Assembly: GCA_005406025.1 (NCBI GenBank)
Contig: BGZK01000099.1
Location: forward strand, 682,001 to 746,000
Reading direction: 5' to 3'
Length of the DNA stretch: 64,000 nucleotides
Source of the DNA: Eumeta japonica
Taxonomy: Eukaryota > Arthropoda > Insecta > Lepidoptera > Psychidae
Made by a program: the position numbers and the translations under genes. The notes beneath the pieces were generated by a model that saw only the letters and a list, made by a program, of their open reading frames with translations, did no database searches and was not told the DNA's origin. Positions 47,875 to 59,985 of the stretch are shown piece after piece (position 1 is the first letter of the stretch; every line of letters starts with the position of its first letter).

Positions 47875-48870
47875 TTATTTTTCGTCATAGTCGCCTTTCA
47901 CCATAATGCACTTGGTATATCTTTTCTCTAAGCTCAAAATTCCTTTCTTAAAAAAATCTTTATTCTAAAAATTCCTGTACTGCGTCGACTACTGTTTCAT
48001 CATCTTCGAATCTCTGTGTTTTCAGACACTACTTCAACATGGAAAATACATAAACAGAAATCACTAAGGGCAAGGTCGGGTGCATGTGGAGGACGCTCAA
48101 GTATTTAGAAGCCAGCATCTCGAATTACAGCCATAGCAATGGCTGACCTCTGAGCCGAGGCATCATCTTGGTGGGATAAAACAATTTTTGGCTAGTTGAC
48201 ATCGACGTTTCTTTTGAATTTCGGTACGCAATTTTTTTATGCGTCCTGCATACAATGATCCCGTTACAGTGGCTTCACGGTCGAGATATTCTATCAAGAT
48301 AACCCCTTTACAATCCTAGAAAAACGAGCCTATGATCTTTCCGGCAGAACGACTCGCCTGAAATTTCTTAGGGATTGGAGATAATGGTTTTTTCGGAATC
48401 ATAGACTGTAATTTTGTTTCTAGATCGTAATGGTGAAACCGCTATGGTTGGTTGGCATGATATTCATGGTCGAGCCAAAAAAATATCAGGATGTTGTTGA
48501 AACAGTTTCAAAAAAAAAAGCATGAGCAATGTTCAGCCTGGTTTGTTTTTGTGCATCGGTAAGTATTCTGGGGACCCAGCGAGCGGACAGTTTTTCACCC
48601 TCAAACGTTCGTGTAAAATACTATGTTCAGTCAAAGTCTTTGTTCCTACTGTTATAAAACGTACCGTGACAAGACGATCTGCTAAAACGGATTTTTTGAC
48701 TTTTTTTTTGTCACTACAGTCGTCGGGCGACCCTAGCGAAGGTCATCTTTGGTGAATGTACTTCCACGTTTAAATTCGGCGCATCAACGAGCAACTGTAG
48801 AATACGATGGAGCATTTGCTTCTAAAGCACGTAAATCTTGATTGACTCGTTCTATAGTGAAATTTTTCAT
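47875..48870 (-). pseudogene. Mariner-family transposase pseudogene
   Basis: Minus-strand blocks in several frames follow a mariner transposase from end to end. The N-terminal helix-turn-helix region reads NAPSYSTVARWCAEFKRGST (about 48,815-48,755). The linker shows SVLADRLVTVR and HSILHERLRVK (about 48,700-48,610). The catalytic part shows RFHHYDLETKLQSMIPKKP (about 48,450-48,395), AGKIIGSFF, DCKGVILIEYLDREATVTG (about 48,320-48,265) and then IAMAVIRDAGF. The next part reads ILERPPHAPDLALSDFCLC, with the 'PHxPDLAxSDF' third-Asp block of DD34D elements (about 48,105-48,040). The end is KATMTKN/GDYDEK before TAA at 47,875. At least five frameshifts or stops are present, so it is inactive. Inverted repeats could not be identified with confidence. 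Confidence 0.85.
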
Positions 48871-49129
48871 GCACGGATACTTAATAACCGCGTACAATTA
48901 TTTTTTTCGAATTTCATCAACACACTACGACAGACTGCAAAACAAGACATCTATTAAAAAAAAAAACAAAAGATATTCAAATTATTTCCTTTTCTAAAAT
49001 TTAATCAATATTCCAGCTTTATCTGCTAGTATTAACTTTTTTTAGTTCCAAAGAGTTTGTAAGTACCTCGTTCTCACTTATGGTGAGCACCCTTCGTGCT
49101 TTATATTTTAAAGATACAAATGTTATAAT
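48871..49129. other. Flank of the mariner relic
   Basis: AT-rich 5' flank of the pseudogene. Contains an A11 run at 48,956-48,966. No clear inverted repeat matching the other side was found by eye. Confidence 0.35.
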
Positions 49130-49440
49130 AAATAAACTCACGCCTATTTCCCAGAAGGGTAGGCAGAGACTACAGATTCCACATGTTACGATCTTTACCT
49201 ATTTCTCTTGCTTCGATGATATCCATCACCTTTTTTCACACAAGCTTGTCGGTTACGGATACTTAAAATATGGGACTTTTTTTTAGTATGGCACTAATTT
49301 GGTCTGCATAAGATTTTCTAGGGCGGCCTTTACCGACCTTTCCACCACACACCTTCGCTCTATAGATTTCTTTTGTCAGTCTATTGTCATTCATTCTCTT
49401 CAGATAATATATTGTATACAATGTATTCACATGCCTGAGC
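49130..49440 (-). pseudogene. RTE-like LINE C-terminal tail, third copy
   Basis: The complement of about 49,430-49,300 reads YYLKRMNDNRLTKEIYRAKV, then GKVGKGRPRKSYADQISAI. After a frame change the complement of 49,250-49,140 reads KKVMDIIEAREIGKDRNMWN, then SLPTLLGNRREF. These are consecutive blocks of the same tail found at 25.2-25.6 kb (ERCGLKED.., ..RNSYADHVNGILKK.., ..FDEAKQVC). This copy is better preserved. About 30 residues between ISAI and KKVMD are disrupted. Confidence 0.75.
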
Positions 49441-51579
49441 ATATATATACTTATACTAAACTAGGAAACAAAAAAAAAACTTGGATGGATATGAGGTAAT
49501 CACAAATATTGATGAACCGATTACGATTAAAAAACTATATAAATCATAATATAAACATATTATAATAGTCTTCAATGCTTATAGGTTATATAATGTACTA
49601 GCATCGGTCACCGACGTACACAATATTTTCGCAAGTTTGATGATATCCATTCGACTTTGAACGGATTTTTAAAACAAATTCTTAAAGATATAGAAAATCA
49701 CATGGCAACTTGCGCCGGCTTCACTTAAACATTTATAAGTTTTATAATGTTGTTTAAATCTTTTTACTTAATTTTGAATGCTTAAAGCATCTGGATCGAT
49801 TCTGGCTCTACGAAGGCGTAAAATGTTACGGGCCAGCTATTCATGAACAATATGAAATTTACGTTATGATAACGTTATCAGTTCCTTTGTCATTTACGCG
49901 AAAAGTACTAAACTAACCAAACTCGACAACAGAGAGGAGAGAAAAACAGACAGAACTGGGATGGTAGTGAAGCTTCAGAAGGCTTACCACGCGTACATAA
50001 ACTGTTCGACCATAAAATAGTCGCACAAGACTTGATATATTAATATATTATATGGCACTTTTCTACAAATTTCAGTCCATATAATGATATTATATTCTAA
50101 TCATTAATTGTAACTCGAGTTTCTATATATAAAATATACGTGAAGCTAAATAAAGTTAAAGAAATATAATAAATAATAACGAATCATTTAGATGGGCTCA
50201 CCGTTATATTGCAGTGATGCCTCCATATACTGTGTAATATTTTAAATGACGTAATAATAAGTTTATTTTCTTCTTGTTAATATTTATAATTATAATAATC
50301 ATGACAATTAAGTAACATAACATTTTATTTTACAGTTAAAATATTAAAAAGAAATTATTAATCGAAATTTTTGGCCTGTTACAAAAAGTGAACTCCCCAG
50401 TTTTTCAAGTATTTTTTGCATTGATTTTGGAGTAGCATAAAGTTGCAATACCTGTCTTATTTGAAGATCTAATGACATGAGAACGTCGATTCCTAAACTC
50501 AAAAAATGCAAAAAACGGTATAACGGCAATGTATTATAAATAAATAAAGCTCATTTTTAATATCTATTACATAGAAATTTACAAATATCGCGGTCTATAC
50601 GACCTTCCGGTACATCGGAAATGAACTCAACAACAAAAGGAATAAAAACAAAATTCAATGACAAATTGTTTTTAATTTAATTGGTTTTTTCAGTAATTCC
50701 AAAAAAATGTTTACATGTAAAAATTAACGTTTTTAGTCATTGTAATCCAATATCGGCACTCCCATTCACATACGACGCAGTAAGTTGTGAAACATCCGAT
50801 TAAAAAAATCATTATACCAAAAAATTTCGTTAGTCTCGAAAAATTAAGAAAAGCACTCTAGACACCGAGTCAAAAATAGGTTTAAGCGTCCCCTTAGAAA
50901 CCGCTTAGAAATAAGCATGCTTAAGGTTTTATTTGCGATTTCTTCAAAATATTATCGATCTTTTTCAGAACGTTTTGTTACCGTCGTGTAGTTCTTGTCC
51001 GTAAATGCATCTCTTCCCACCTTACTTGTTCTCTAGACCTAGAGCTCATCACACCAGAGCGATTTCACATGTTTTTTTAATTTTTTTGAAAACAGGGTCC
51101 TTAACGAGGCGATCCGAACAAAATTTTCGATGTTATAAAACAATGTTCGATTTCGTACCCTATATAAATGTTGCGATTCCAAGATTTTTCAATTAATCCG
51201 CTTCGTAGACCCCTGAGAACTCATAAGAACTAACTCGACTCATATCTTCACAAAATTTACAAACATTACAATCTACTACGAGAATAATTACATCTTTATA
51301 AAAATAGGAATGTTTATGAAAAGAATAGACATTTCAAAAAACAATATGAAGTGTCGTTCCTCGTTATTTTACATTAAAAATGTACTGCAGTTAAAAAAAG
51401 GAAAACAATTATGACCGTCCAATCCGGTAGTATTTACGGAAACAGAAATTGTATTTTACATATTCATTTTAAAGTTTGGATAAATTGACATTATCAAATA
51501 TAAAAGTAAACATAAATCTAAATTCCGATCACAATTCGACAAGACCAGATTAACATCGTAATCACTCCAGATTGCCTAT

Positions 51580-51780
51580 TGAAACAGCTTCTGGTAACCC
51601 CTGAAGGGGCCGAGCGCCGTAATGATATTTCGGATTGAGGATCCAAAGGCGGAGTTCAAAGTCAAAGCACGTACGGGCACTACATTTAATTGTACATTAA
51701 TTGTGCCTCCCCCCCGCGGCCCCTCCCGCTCGAGACGGGCCAGCGTATAAGGAGCTAAGATTATTAAGATTTTCAGTTTA
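51580..51780. promoter_or_regulatory. Candidate conserved element with paired TTAATTG sites
   Basis: A CpG-containing block (aaggggccgagcgccg, cccgcggcccctcccg) flanks atttaattgtacattaattg. That stretch holds two TTAATTG/CAATTAA homeodomain-type sites around a GTAC centre. No frame. Inference from motif content. Confidence 0.25.
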
Positions 51781-53110
51781 ATAATAATTACTATATCGTT
51801 CTACTACAACAATGATTTCGGTTTTATTATTGACAGTGTGCTCGCCATTTCTTATGAGTACAATTTATGTGTAAGAATCAATTGGCCAATAAGCCAATTA
51901 ATTCATATAGATGTTGCCATAGACCACGCTTAAGCTACCTCTGGATACCCCGTGAGAATCATGTTTAATAATTTTAGAATATAGCGTGTTTTACCAAGTG
52001 CAGTAATTTTTTTTAAAAACAGCTTTACTGTATTACTAGCTGTCACCTGCACGCTTCGCTGGCCGTCATGGATTATGAATATAAATAAAAAAAAACAAGG
52101 AGGGTGTATACATTTAAAAAATAAAATAACCTAGAATAATCTACAGACGATCCCGCGTCTATTGGTCGTGGTCTCATAACGGTATGTTCAGTAGTTTTTA
52201 TGTCATTACGTGACATAGATTTTCATAATATTTATAGATACACGTATTGTTATACTCTTTTCATCGCTTGCAATCAATTTCTAACAAATATTGTCAAGTA
52301 CAAACACTATGATTCTAAAGATTTATTATATGTATAAGTTATGGTTGTTTTTATTTTAATACGAAACCGTTTTCTTTTTTAATAGTCGCAATGAATTAAC
52401 ACTTAATCACGCAAAAATCATATTAACATTTAGATTTCAATATAAAATGTACACAGAGCTCTACGTGCACATAAATAATTTAATTACGAGTTTATTTAAG
52501 AATTTATTTCAACCTGCTAGTTTATGATTTTATTTTTGCTAAGCAGTCTGTCTTTCATGTTTTATCGCAACTTTTATTTCTGACTCCCACCACGTTACAT
52601 AAGAAGCAAACTATACATTGAAAGTTTTTGGACTAAATTTAAAAACCGCCTTAACAATATTTTTCATCGTTAATTCTACGGCAAGTTAACTTTTTTAGAA
52701 ACTCATGTAGCTCATTTATATTTATTTTAATTATTCCTATTGGTTTAAAACTCCTAAAGTTGGAGAAACGACAGATTCTTCATTATTTAAATACAGTTTT
52801 TTTAGTAAAAATAAAAGTCTTATACTGACCGACTTCGCAAACCTATGCTGGTACCAATAGATGGCGTTCTACATAAGCTTCTATTTAGGAAATGACCCTT
52901 ATTACAAATGACAATATATCCATGTCAAAAAATAACAACGAAGGAATAAACAATATCATTGAATTTACTGAGTAAGTCTTCAATGAGATCTATATGAAAA
53001 AGGCTTTTGCCTATGACTGCGTGCGCATAAAATACAGAATTATATCAGCCTGTTTCACTAGACCCTCGTCTTATAAATCCACTACCTATTATGGTGGCCA
53101 GTGAATAGGT

Positions 53111-53205
53111 GGCCAGTATACCGTTGTACCATAACAAACAATTATAGGCCAGTATACAGCTGTACCATAACAAACAATATATATGTAATTGTTTGTTATG
53201 ATACT
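53111..53205 (+). repeat. 36-bp tandem repeat with an inverted half-copy
   Basis: Two units, 53,111-53,146 and 53,147-53,182, each ggccagtata..gttgtaccata-like then acaaacaat. Immediately after, ATTGTTTGTTATG (53,188-53,200) is the inverse of CATAACAAACAAT in each unit, so the second unit can pair with it as a hairpin. Confidence 0.7.
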
Positions 53206-55224
53206 AGAAATAACAATGATTTATACAATTTTTCTTTTCCTATAAAACTAATTGCAAAACTATAGTTTACAGAAAAAATTACAAAAATCATCTTATTGAG
53301 TTTGGACCTCTCTAAGTAATTGACCTCAATTAGTTTGTCAAACATGTTTCTCATATACATACACATACCCGTTAGTTTCACGACAGTATCCGTATAGGTT
53401 TATGTCAATTTTAGGTTAAGCCGCTTTTACGTTCAAATGTTAAAAATTGTTATTGTTAGTATTCTACGATAGACAATTTTGTGTGTATAAAAACTTTCCA
53501 CGAGCATCATAAATAATTCATAACTCATATTCCTGCACGCCTCAGAACTATATTCTAGGCAGCAAAGCAGGAATACCTCACCAATTTCGTGAAAGAAAAA
53601 TGATTTGCAGCTATCGCTATAAGAAGGAAACATTGTAGGAACCTCATAAGCGATGACACGCGATATTTTTCATCGCTGTATGAGCTATGAAGTTTACTTC
53701 CTTTTTTTAAATGTCTGTTCTGTATAGTTTGATCGTTTGTCTTTAGCGTCGTTGATTTTGATACCCATTGTTTGGCCAAGGTTCCCCACCAAAGCTACTA
53801 TTCCTGTAACCAGTGATGACATGCGATCGTCACCGAGTAAGTTGTAAAACTACCTAGTAGTTTGAAATTCTACTTTGCGATGTCCGCTTCATCGTAGCCA
53901 ATCGACAGGCTCTTTCTTCTCGATCGTTAAAGTCCGACATTTTTGGGGACTAATTGGATAAAATTACCGTCAAGAGAAATAATCTTTTTTAGGCAAATGC
54001 AATAACTACAGCACGGATGTGGAGCATTAAAAAGCTAGTATGTCAAATCGGTTCCAGCTCCACTAATAAGCATGGGTCTGGATTGTGGTTCTGCTTTTCA
54101 GCTGGAACTGGTTCGGATTTGAGCAGTTCTGTACACTGTACAATAGTACTTTCTATAAATCTGAGGTTATAGTACACAATGATATTTAAAAACTAATTAT
54201 ATTAAATCACACAAAAAGAAGAAAAAAAAGGTGTACTTTTCCTTGAATTCCTTTCTCGAAAAGTGAGTTAAGTTTCGATTCGAATTTTTTTTTCTTTAAG
54301 GTATTTAAGGTTTCAGATAGGCTGAAAATCGTTTTGCTTATATTCCAGAAGGTGTCAAATACCGATTTTTCTGCTTTTGCAGAATATTTTTTGAAAATGA
54401 TAATAAGTTCCTAACTACAGACGATGATATTAAAAAAGCGAACAAAAAATTTAAAAATAACAAAAGCATGCTTAAATAAAATATCAAATCATCGCACATG
54501 AACAATTATTTCAAAGTCGAATTAAAAATGAACACCAAAAATAAAATAAAATACAAAATACATAAATGCAAGAAAAACCAAAAGAAAATCCTCGTTTTCT
54601 TTCATTAAAATTGTAAGCGTAGCATGCAGCCAGTTGAAAATAGACTACGCCTCTCATACTGAATTCTTAATGACCCCCACAACGACAGCATACTGGAAAA
54701 TGTATGGCTTTTTATGCGGTTGGGAGGAACGGGGGGGTTATTATGTTGCAATTTCAGTTTCTCCCGACACTGCTGATAAATAAAATTAGTTGGATGTACA
54801 CAAATTTGAATATTATCATCGTTTTTACCGTATGTAAACTGTATCGCAACTGTACAACTTAAGTCAAATCAAACGACTTGTTAGTCTGTGGCTCAGACAG
54901 CACTTAAACCGATGTCATCGCACGTTGACAGAGGTGATCGGCAGCTTCCAACTCGTATCAGACCAGCGAGTAGAATTCAAGTCCAAGTCCTTCAATTAGA
55001 AGAACGTATGAAAAGAGCTTTAGTAGTGGTGTGATTAATTTAGCTGCAGCTGTTTGCGACTACCGACGAAAATCTGTTAATCGTTGAATGCCGGACGCAT
55101 ACACGTTTATTAATGTAAGCAGATAAACAACTATTTCGTCTCGATGCTATAATTCTACAATCAAATGTTATATTACAAATTTGGATATTTTAATGTTTTC
55201 ATAATTATTTTCAGTTACACAGAC

Positions 55225-56150
55225 GATTTAGTGAGGCTAAAATAGAATTAGCATATTCAGAAACAAGTATTAGTTTTACAGTGCATCGAAAAACCAGGAT
55301 CATGAACCTGATCATTGAAGATACACCCTTATCTACAATGCGCATTGCAACAATAGTAGGTGTGGGTCGTAAGCTCGTGATGCGACTCTTAAAAAGGTAT
55401 GGTTTACATTCATATGATTAATTAAAAGCGTGTTAGCTATTACATGACTGCTGGCCATCGACAATCTGCTAATAATTATATTTTTCTAAAGATTAAATGA
55501 ACGTCTTACCATAGAGCCAACATTATTAAGAAAAATTGTGGATGGACTAAGCACAGTTTACGAGGGTAGGAGTGTATTTAACTGAAAAAACCTTCACCAG
55601 CGCCTTCCAAAAAATTGAAAATCTGTACGGAAAGCATCACATCACAGGGAATTTGCAATAAATATGTGGGCTAGCAATTTAATAATAAGTTAGTTGGTCC
55701 AGTAGAATTACTACGTCGCCTAAATGCTGAAAATTATTTATCATTTTCTAAGGACAGTAAGCGATTTGGAATTTTTCGAAGACTTAGATGTACAAACATT
55801 TCGAAGTATATGGATACAACATGATGGCGCTTCAGTGCATTGCAGATCTGAGGTGCATTATCTCAGCTCTACATATCCCCAACCGAGGATCGGCCGAGGG
55901 AGCTCTGTGTTAGCATGACCGGCCAGGTCTCCGGCTTTAAATTTTTATGTATGGGGAACATAAAAAGCAAAATCTACTGAAAAGCCATCGAGTCGCAGGA
56001 TCAGTTACTTACTGGTCAGAATCAAAGATGCTGCCACGGAAATGAAAAACATGACCGTGAATTTAAATAGTCATATAAGAATCAGGTTAAGTTTATGCAT
56101 ACACAACGAAGGAGGCCATTTTGAAGCAGATTCGAAATAAAAAAAAATAT
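55225..56150 (+). pseudogene. Tc1/mariner-superfamily (DDE_3-like) transposase pseudogene
   Basis: Plus-strand blocks in changing frames reconstruct the order of a transposase. A helix-turn-helix reads HRKTRIMNLIIEDTPLSTMR, then IATIVGVGRKLVMRLLKRYG (about 55,285-55,402). The first catalytic region reads IVDGLSTVYEGRSVFN (about 55,536-55,583), where homologs have F-T-D-E-S/A-T-F. Then come SVRKASHHREFAINMWA, LVGPVELLRRLNAENYLSF (about 55,694-55,750) and RSIWIQHDGASVHC with the second catalytic Asp (about 55,806-55,847). Next is a 'GxxxWPARSPDL'-like region, visible as GRG and then ADRPGLRL-type text, and finally LSLCIHNEGGHFEADSK (about 56,090-56,140). The 'WxQxDGAxxH ... CxxxxGGHFE' arrangement is typical of an abundant arthropod transposase family. 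Many stops and indels; inactive. Confidence 0.75.
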
Positions 56151-57439
56151 TTCATAAACCTTTTTGCCTTTCATTAAAATTGCCTTTTATTTTATAAAAA
56201 TAGTATTTTTCTTAAGAAATAAATTTATCAAATAAATAACAGGAACATTTTTTTAAAGATTGTACCTTGATTGAGTGTATGAATATAGGCACACTTTTTA
56301 ATGAGTTGTAATTCTTACCTATCCGATGTGGCGACGTTTTATGTAAGGTTTGTATAGACAAGGTGTTTTATGAGAAATTGTTTTATTTTGTGAAAAAAAA
56401 TTAAAACCATAATAAAGTATTTTTAGGTATATTTTCCTTGACAAGTTTTGGTGTACATTATTAATATTATCGCTTGCCGAAGTTAAAGGAAAACGTCAGA
56501 AGCACCTTGTAAGCGATATGACTCAGTGACTTATAACGTTCTAAAATACAAAATAAAAAGCACTTGACGGGATTCTAGATCTTATTATTATAGATCAAAT
56601 CGTTGAAATCACACACGTTTTTAACCAATTTCAAAAAAGCAGAAGGTTCTATATTCAATGTATGTCTTTTTCCTTTGCTTATTTCACATGGTGTTGTCTC
56701 AAATTGTTTCTTTCGTAATATATAAGTTACGTTAAAGTAAAAAAAAAGCAGTATTTCCAACCCTATAATTTCAACACCGTTAAGCTATTTAAGCTATAAA
56801 ACAATATATCTGGCAGCTTGAATGCTAACGCGTCGGCGTGCAGCTTTATAACTATCGTAAAGCGAACAACTTAACTCCGGCTCGCAACTCTCAATAAAAT
56901 TATAACACCTTCGATCGCCCTAACGAGCTGGATTTGCTTTTGAAGCATTTTATGTCGCTGTCGTTGGCGCCCTCAATACGTGTTTTTTGCGTACTTAATG
57001 TATGTTTTTGTTTTGAATGGAAGATCCAACGATATATATATAAAAAGACAAAAATATATTTATAGAAATATTTAAGATGTATAACCACTGGACAGGTGTT
57101 GACATTAAAAAAAAATGTATAATATTATAATAGCTCTTAATTGTAGATATAACAAATTCTTAAGAATCATGCCATATAAATAGATCAAGATTTTTTTCAC
57201 AAACAAGCCGTGTTACATACAACAAACAAACTAATAATTGATGATTTCAATCGAAATAAAAACACTCGTAATTAAGCGAAAGAAAATTAAGAAAATCAAT
57301 TTAAAAATTCCTTATCTAGAAGAAACTTTCCTAAATGCCTACTGTCTCTTTCCCATGCTTTAACAATTAATATTGTTAAAACCTAAGATATGCAGATTAA
57401 CGGTTGCCGCTATCCGACATCGACAAAGTTCGTACTAAA

Positions 57440-57610
57440 GATTAATAAAAATTTTATTGTGCAGAGCGCTCGTCCGCCATTTTGTTTGGGTGAAATTAAT
57501 TCAAAATGGCCGCCGTAAAACCGCGCGGTCGCGCCGCCAATGTGTTTAATGAGAACGATTAAAATCGTTCCCCGGGCGAATGCGATGATGCAAATTTTTA
57601 ATATTAATAT
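57440..57610. promoter_or_regulatory. CpG-rich element with two opposed PHO/YY1-like sites
   Basis: CCGCCATTTTG (57,474-57,484) and CAAAATGGCCGCC (57,502-57,514) face each other 17 bases apart. Both contain the GCCAT/ATGGC core with the extended AAAATGGC form preferred by YY1/Pleiohomeotic proteins. They sit in a CpG-rich block (ccgcgcggtcgcgccgcc) in an AT-rich desert. It could be a Polycomb response element, an enhancer or a distal promoter. Function is not demonstrated. Confidence 0.35.
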
Positions 57611-58614
57611 AAAATTTCGTTAACAGTTCGTTGTGTGTAGTGGACGTTATTGAATTAGGAATGCTATTTCATATTATAATTTTTAATTATAACAATCCGC
57701 ATACATTATAGGATTAACACAATTTATTTATGGATCTACCATTATTATTTGGCAAGTAGATTATTTTTAAATTGCTTCATAACTGTTCAATTGCAGACGG
57801 ATTTAAAACAAGAAAGGCAGATTCTAAATTTTTACGAAAGATATTATTGTACAGCATAAGGAGAGAGTCGTTATCGAAGTGGTACTGTTTTTGGATAAGT
57901 AAAATTTTTTTGGTTTTAAGAATTGTATTTCTATTAACAAATAATATAATTTGTAGCAGAATTTTACACAAATGATGCTTTAATTTAAAACTATGGCAAA
58001 GCCGAAGGAAGATGGATTTTAGCGGTCTATGTGCGTATGTGGTATAGAAATATGTTCACTTGATCCCTCGCAGACATTAGAATATTTGGATTGTTGTTGA
58101 TGGTCCGCATCAGCACTAAATTTGATTTTTTGAAAACTCAACGTGGCATACATAATAAAATCGTGGATAAGAAAAAAAATCTTTGAATTACACCGTAACA
58201 GGTGCCAAATCATATTTGAATCATTTTGTCAACAAATTATTTATTGACCTAATTTAATTACTTCCTTTTGAAAAATATATTTCACCACTCTTTTAACTCT
58301 TTAATAGTGTCTGTATATAAAAAATGCTGTGTGGATAAATATATTTCACCCGATTACGGCTTAATTAAAATGCGGATTATGAGTTTAGATATCAATGTCG
58401 CCATCTTTTTATTTTCCCTCGCAACAAATATTTAGGTATCAAACTAAGCAACGGAAATACAATGTCGTCCCGAAATTCAACTCCGTCCAACAGTTTCAAT
58501 ATTTAGTATTTTTAGAGGAATGTAATAATAACTTGTCGTTACTTGTTGAGTTTTATAAGTTATACTCTATATTGTCAATGATTTTCACCTATGTTTATAT
58601 AAAAAAAAAATTAA

Positions 58615-58644
58615 AGTAATTCTATGATCGATCATAGAATTACT
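58615..58644. repeat. Perfect 30-bp palindrome
   Basis: The half-site AGTAATTCTATGATC is followed at once by its exact reverse complement GATCATAGAATTACT, with no spacer. It follows an A-rich run. Confidence 0.9.
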
Positions 58645-59030
58645 ATTGAAAATATAATATATTTTTAAAAGCGACAAGACATAGTTTTAGACTTATTATA
58701 ATATAAACGACAAATATAATCTAATCATTTAATACATCATAAAATGTATTTGTTATACATATATATATATACATACACACATAAACGCATATATAAGTTT
58801 AGGGGTTCGGAAACTAAAGATTCCGTACAAAGAATTATTTTTATTTAGGTACATTTCGTTGTAATATGTCATTAGCAATAATACTAAAATACCTCTAGCG
58901 CCATCTAGTAACGTACATGTGAAAGATTGATATCGTTCTAAGTATTACATAGTATAGAAAATACATAATACAATATTTATTCGTTATTTATGTGACATCT
59001 ACGAAATAATTGCGTTTTAGGTTTCCTGAC

Positions 59031-59330
59031 GTCCGTATGAAAAAAACTGAATCCTTATAGGATAACATCATGTGTTTGCCTGTCCGTTTATCACGGCCAA
59101 TTTGCTCCAGAACTTCTGGATAAATAAGTCAAAAAGTCGGGCAGCATACGAATGATTATGACTCGAATATGGATGTTTAAAGTGAATAAATGAATTTTGA
59201 ATATAGGGGTCAATTTTGTATGGCAAATTATAAAATAATAAAAAAAAAAGTTTTGCAAACTGTACCGTGTGACATATCAAATAAAGGGTTGGTTGTGAGG
59301 GTTCCAAATATATATTTTTTACATTTTAAA
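59031..59330. repeat. Degraded interspersed repeat
   Basis: Begins aaaactgaatccttatagg and gcctgtccgtttatcacgg. Ends with catatcaaataaagggttgg and gagggttccaaatat. This order (ACTGAATCCTTATAGGATCAC..., then ATATGAAAGGGCTT, then GGAACCCT) is a dispersed lepidopteran repeat I recognise. A minus-strand frame at 59,068-59,307 is not a gene. Confidence 0.4.
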
Positions 59331-59840
59331 ATAATTGATTTTATTTAGAAAAATAGATGAAAATTGACCATTCTCGCGGCTTATCTCCCACTACTGAGCT
59401 GAAAATTATGAAAAAAAAATCAAGAAATAATTCTTTAGGAAAACTCATAAGTCTATGCTTTTAAAATAGTATGGTATATGCTCATAAAATATTTCAATAA
59501 TGTTTGTATAAACATACATTTGCCGTTATTTCAATTATCATCAACAGTTAGTTTGGATTAGATAAATGTATAAAGAAAAATAAGAACAGAACAAAAAGTT
59601 ATTCCGAATTTTATCGAAATTTTTAAAAATAGACAAGTTTTGAAGCTTTTTAAATAAATATTATTCTCGAAAACTAAACAACGGATACTTGCAATAGAAA
59701 ATGTTTTAAAAAGTTCTCATTTAATTCAAAATTTTTACATAATGATACATCCACTATCTATTCACGTAAAAAAAACTTTATTCTATTTCACTTATTGATT
59801 TTTTTATAAATTAATAATGTTTATTTTTGGGAAATTAATA
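59331..59840. other. Non-coding AT-rich stretch
   Basis: No coding or repeat feature recognised. Confidence 0.4.
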
Positions 59841-59985
59841 TTGGATTATAGGCGAGTCAACCTTATTATACATCTATGCCAAATTTCAAGTCTGTGTATC
59901 TAATGATTGCTGAAATAAGTGCTTTTGATAGACAGACATGCGGACAGACATGCGAGTGATCTTATAAGAGTTCCGTTAAAAGAAT
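59841..59985. repeat. Degraded interspersed repeat
   Basis: Contains tatgccaaatttcaagtctg, tgtatctaatgattgctg, gacagacatgcggacagac and gatcttataagagttccg. This matches the 'GCCAAATTTCAAG...GACAGACGGACAGAC...TCCTATAAGGGTTCCG' wording of an old lepidopteran repeat. Confidence 0.45.

Larger units (their letters stand above)
49441..55224. other. Non-coding stretch, no gene supported
   Basis: Mostly AT-rich. A GC-richer block at 51,580-51,780 is listed separately. A 36-bp tandem duplication is at 53,111-53,182. Short frames (50,344-50,529; 53,433-53,779 minus) show no recognisable domain. Confidence 0.5.
56151..59030. other. Non-coding stretch with candidate regulatory islands
   Basis: AT-rich DNA with two CpG-richer blocks, 56,810-56,990 and 57,440-57,610 (listed separately). 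A perfect palindrome is at 58,615-58,644 and an (AT)n run at about 58,759-58,772. Short frames on both strands around 57.8-58.6 kb have no domains. Confidence 0.5.

Noticed and set aside
53111..53182. Possible CRISPR-like repeat
   Set aside because: Only two adjacent direct units without spacers, in a eukaryotic genome; a simple tandem duplication.
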